Source: CAZGKX01 sp964525945 (GTDB lineage Bacteria > Pseudomonadota > Gammaproteobacteria > Legionellales > Legionellaceae). Taken from it: a DNA stretch of 6,772 nucleotides. The stretch is from positions 1 through 6,772 of the forward strand of contig CAZGKX010000087.1 of NCBI GenBank assembly GCA_964525945.1, in the 5' to 3' direction. Both the position numbers and the translations under genes were made by a program. Shown here in pieces: positions 6,169 through 6,772 of this stretch (positions within the stretch are counted from its first letter, which is position 1; every line of letters begins with the position of its first letter). The notes beneath the pieces were generated by a model. That model did not search any database, had not been told where the DNA came from, and saw only the letters and a list, made by a program, of their open reading frames with translations.

Positions 6169-6190
6169 ACACCCAAAGTGATGCTATAAT
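6161..6190 (+). promoter_or_regulatory. Strong sigma70 promoter with extended -10 for the repeat-protein gene
   Basis: TTAACA (6161-6166) and a perfect TATAAT (6185-6190) are 18 bases apart, and the -10 is preceded by TGC, making it an extended -10 (TGCTATAAT). This is the best promoter in the window. Initiation near 6197 would give an AT-rich leader of about 80 bases to the ATG at 6276. Confidence 0.7.
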
Positions 6191-6261
6191 AAACAAATTA
6201 TATAAATTTAAATCGATTCTATCGCGTGCTTATTCTTCATCCTAATGAGAGATGTACTAAC

Positions 6262-6270
6262 GAGAGGAAA
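6262..6270 (+). promoter_or_regulatory. Ribosome binding site of the repeat-protein gene
   Basis: GAGAGGAAA lies with its GGA core seven bases before the ATG at 6276-6278, a near-ideal Shine-Dalgarno. Reading upstream in frame from this ATG meets TAA at 6258-6260, so the start is well fixed. Confidence 0.75.
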
Positions 6271-6275
6271 TAGAT

Positions 6276-6772
6276 ATGGCTGATAATGATGCAGATCTTG
6301 ATAGTGCTGATAGCGCCTCTGAGAATTCAGATTTTGACAAACGACAAAATTTAGGGGCCGTTTCTTACTACTCAAGCTTTTTTTTTAGCGTAGTAGGAAC
6401 CTTTCTTTTTACCGTCGGTAGGCTCGTATCGGGAGCTACAACGTATTTTATGTCAGGCGGAGTCAATGCATTCAGAAATGTTCTAGGCTTCGTTATCGGG
6501 GTTGTTGGTGAAACATTTGTTCAGTCCAGTAATATAGTTGGTTTAATCCTTGGAGCGGGCGCAGCCATCAGCAATGGCTTGAGCAAAGCCTTCGGTGGTG
6601 CTTTGGGAGCAGTTTTTGTTATGGGGAATGGCTTAAGCCGAATGTTTGGCGGCGTTCTCGGCGTAGCTTTTGTCGTCGGCAATGCCTTGAGCCGAATCTT
6701 CGGCGGAATTCTCGGAGCAGCTTTTGTCGCGGGCAACGCCTTTAGCCGAATCTTTGGCGGAATTCTCGGAAC
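6276..6772 (+). CDS. Glycine-rich 18-residue tandem-repeat protein, unknown (runs off right edge)
   Basis: Unrecognised protein; 165 complete codons are visible and the frame is still open at the window end. Residues 1-22 are acidic and low-complexity, with seven Asp and one Glu among Ser/Ala/Asn, and look disordered. Hydrophobic, glycine-containing stretches follow: about 26-51 (with SSFFFSVVGTFLFTVG), 53-66 and 69-91 (LGFVIGVVG in its first part), all plausible membrane-inserting segments. From residue 92, four 18-residue units repeat head to tail (92-109, 110-127, 128-145, 146-163) and a fifth begins at 164. The consensus is L-G-x-x-F-V-x-G-N-x-x-S-R-x-F-G-G-x, with one basic residue per unit and spaced glycines like a glycine zipper. 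There is no cleavable signal peptide at the extreme N-terminus. The strong promoter, strong ribosome binding site and repeat register preserved at protein level argue that it is expressed. Membrane-active, surface or host-directed roles are possible; none is shown. It lies downstream of recG with a 170-base gap and is transcribed separately. Confidence 0.85.
   Translation, partial: MADNDADLDSADSASENSDFDKRQNLGAVSYYSSFFFSVVGTFLFTVGRLVSGATTYFMSGGVNAFRNVLGFVIGVVGETFVQSSNIVGLILGAGAAISNGLSKAFGGALGAVFVMGNGLSRMFGGVLGVAFVVGNALSRIFGGILGAAFVAGNAFSRIFGGILG
6549..6772 (+). repeat. Tandem 54-bp in-frame coding repeats (four full units and the start of a fifth)
   Basis: Units lie at 6549-6602, 6603-6656, 6657-6710 and 6711-6764; a fifth starts at 6765 and leaves the window. 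By hand count, units 3 and 4 agree at 47 of 54 bases and units 2 and 3 at about 39 of 54. Unit 1 is clearly more diverged. Each unit is a whole number of codons, so gain or loss of units keeps the reading frame. Confidence 0.9.

Noticed and set aside
6245..6283. Twelve-codon frame (MRDVLTRGNRYG) overlapping the start of the repeat-protein gene, as a possible leader peptide
   Set aside because: No Shine-Dalgarno precedes its ATG and no attenuator-like structure or regulatory codon run is visible. The real gene's ribosome binding site lies inside it.
6521..6736. Minus-strand open frame of 71 codons, Pro/Lys-rich with an 18-residue period
   Set aside because: It mirrors the 54-bp repeats of the plus-strand gene. 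The period and openness follow from the repeat itself, and no ribosome binding site or promoter supports it.

Overview
The window reads as chromosomal DNA of a gammaproteobacterium. RecG, ArgS and the AI-2E-family permease all look gammaproteobacterial in wording. A Legionellales-like, host-associated relative is plausible: base composition is moderate, a neighbouring gene is decaying, and there are small, odd, unrecognised proteins. That placement is an inference from style and memory, not from any search.

Layout, left to right. Positions 1-3719 are all on the minus strand, so they are transcribed right to left. In transcription order they hold: a multidomain diguanylate cyclase (HPt-REC-REC-GGDEF, 2100-3719); a small basic Ser-Pro/Lys-rich protein of unknown function (1587-1973); an AI-2E/PerM-family membrane transporter (407-1447); and the N-terminal part of arginyl-tRNA synthetase argS (1-283), which runs off the left edge. 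Each of the last three has its own plausible sigma70 promoter in the gap before it, so this looks like a row of separate units, not a tight operon.

Positions 3720-4029 form a divergent gap of about 310 bases. It is not empty: the minus strand carries the broken start of a histidine-phosphatase (phosphoglycerate-mutase-like) gene. The catalytic RHGETDWN motif is intact but is followed at once by frame breaks. recG (4030-6105, plus strand) is complete, with all helicase motifs. It probably uses a promoter lying within or just beside this remnant.

Positions 6106-6275 are AT-rich and carry a strong extended -10 promoter and a good ribosome binding site. They drive the most unusual item here, an unrecognised gene beginning at 6276 and cut by the right edge. 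Its product has an acidic, disordered-looking N-terminus, then glycine-rich hydrophobic stretches, then at least four tandem 18-residue (54-bp) glycine-zipper-like repeats. The repeats become more alike towards the 3' side.

The genes do not form one pathway. recG and argS are housekeeping genes, the GGDEF protein is a c-di-GMP signalling node, the permease is a general membrane transporter, and the repeat protein and the basic 128-aa protein are lineage-specific candidates. The two strongest novelty signals are the 18-residue repeat protein and the phosphatase remnant.
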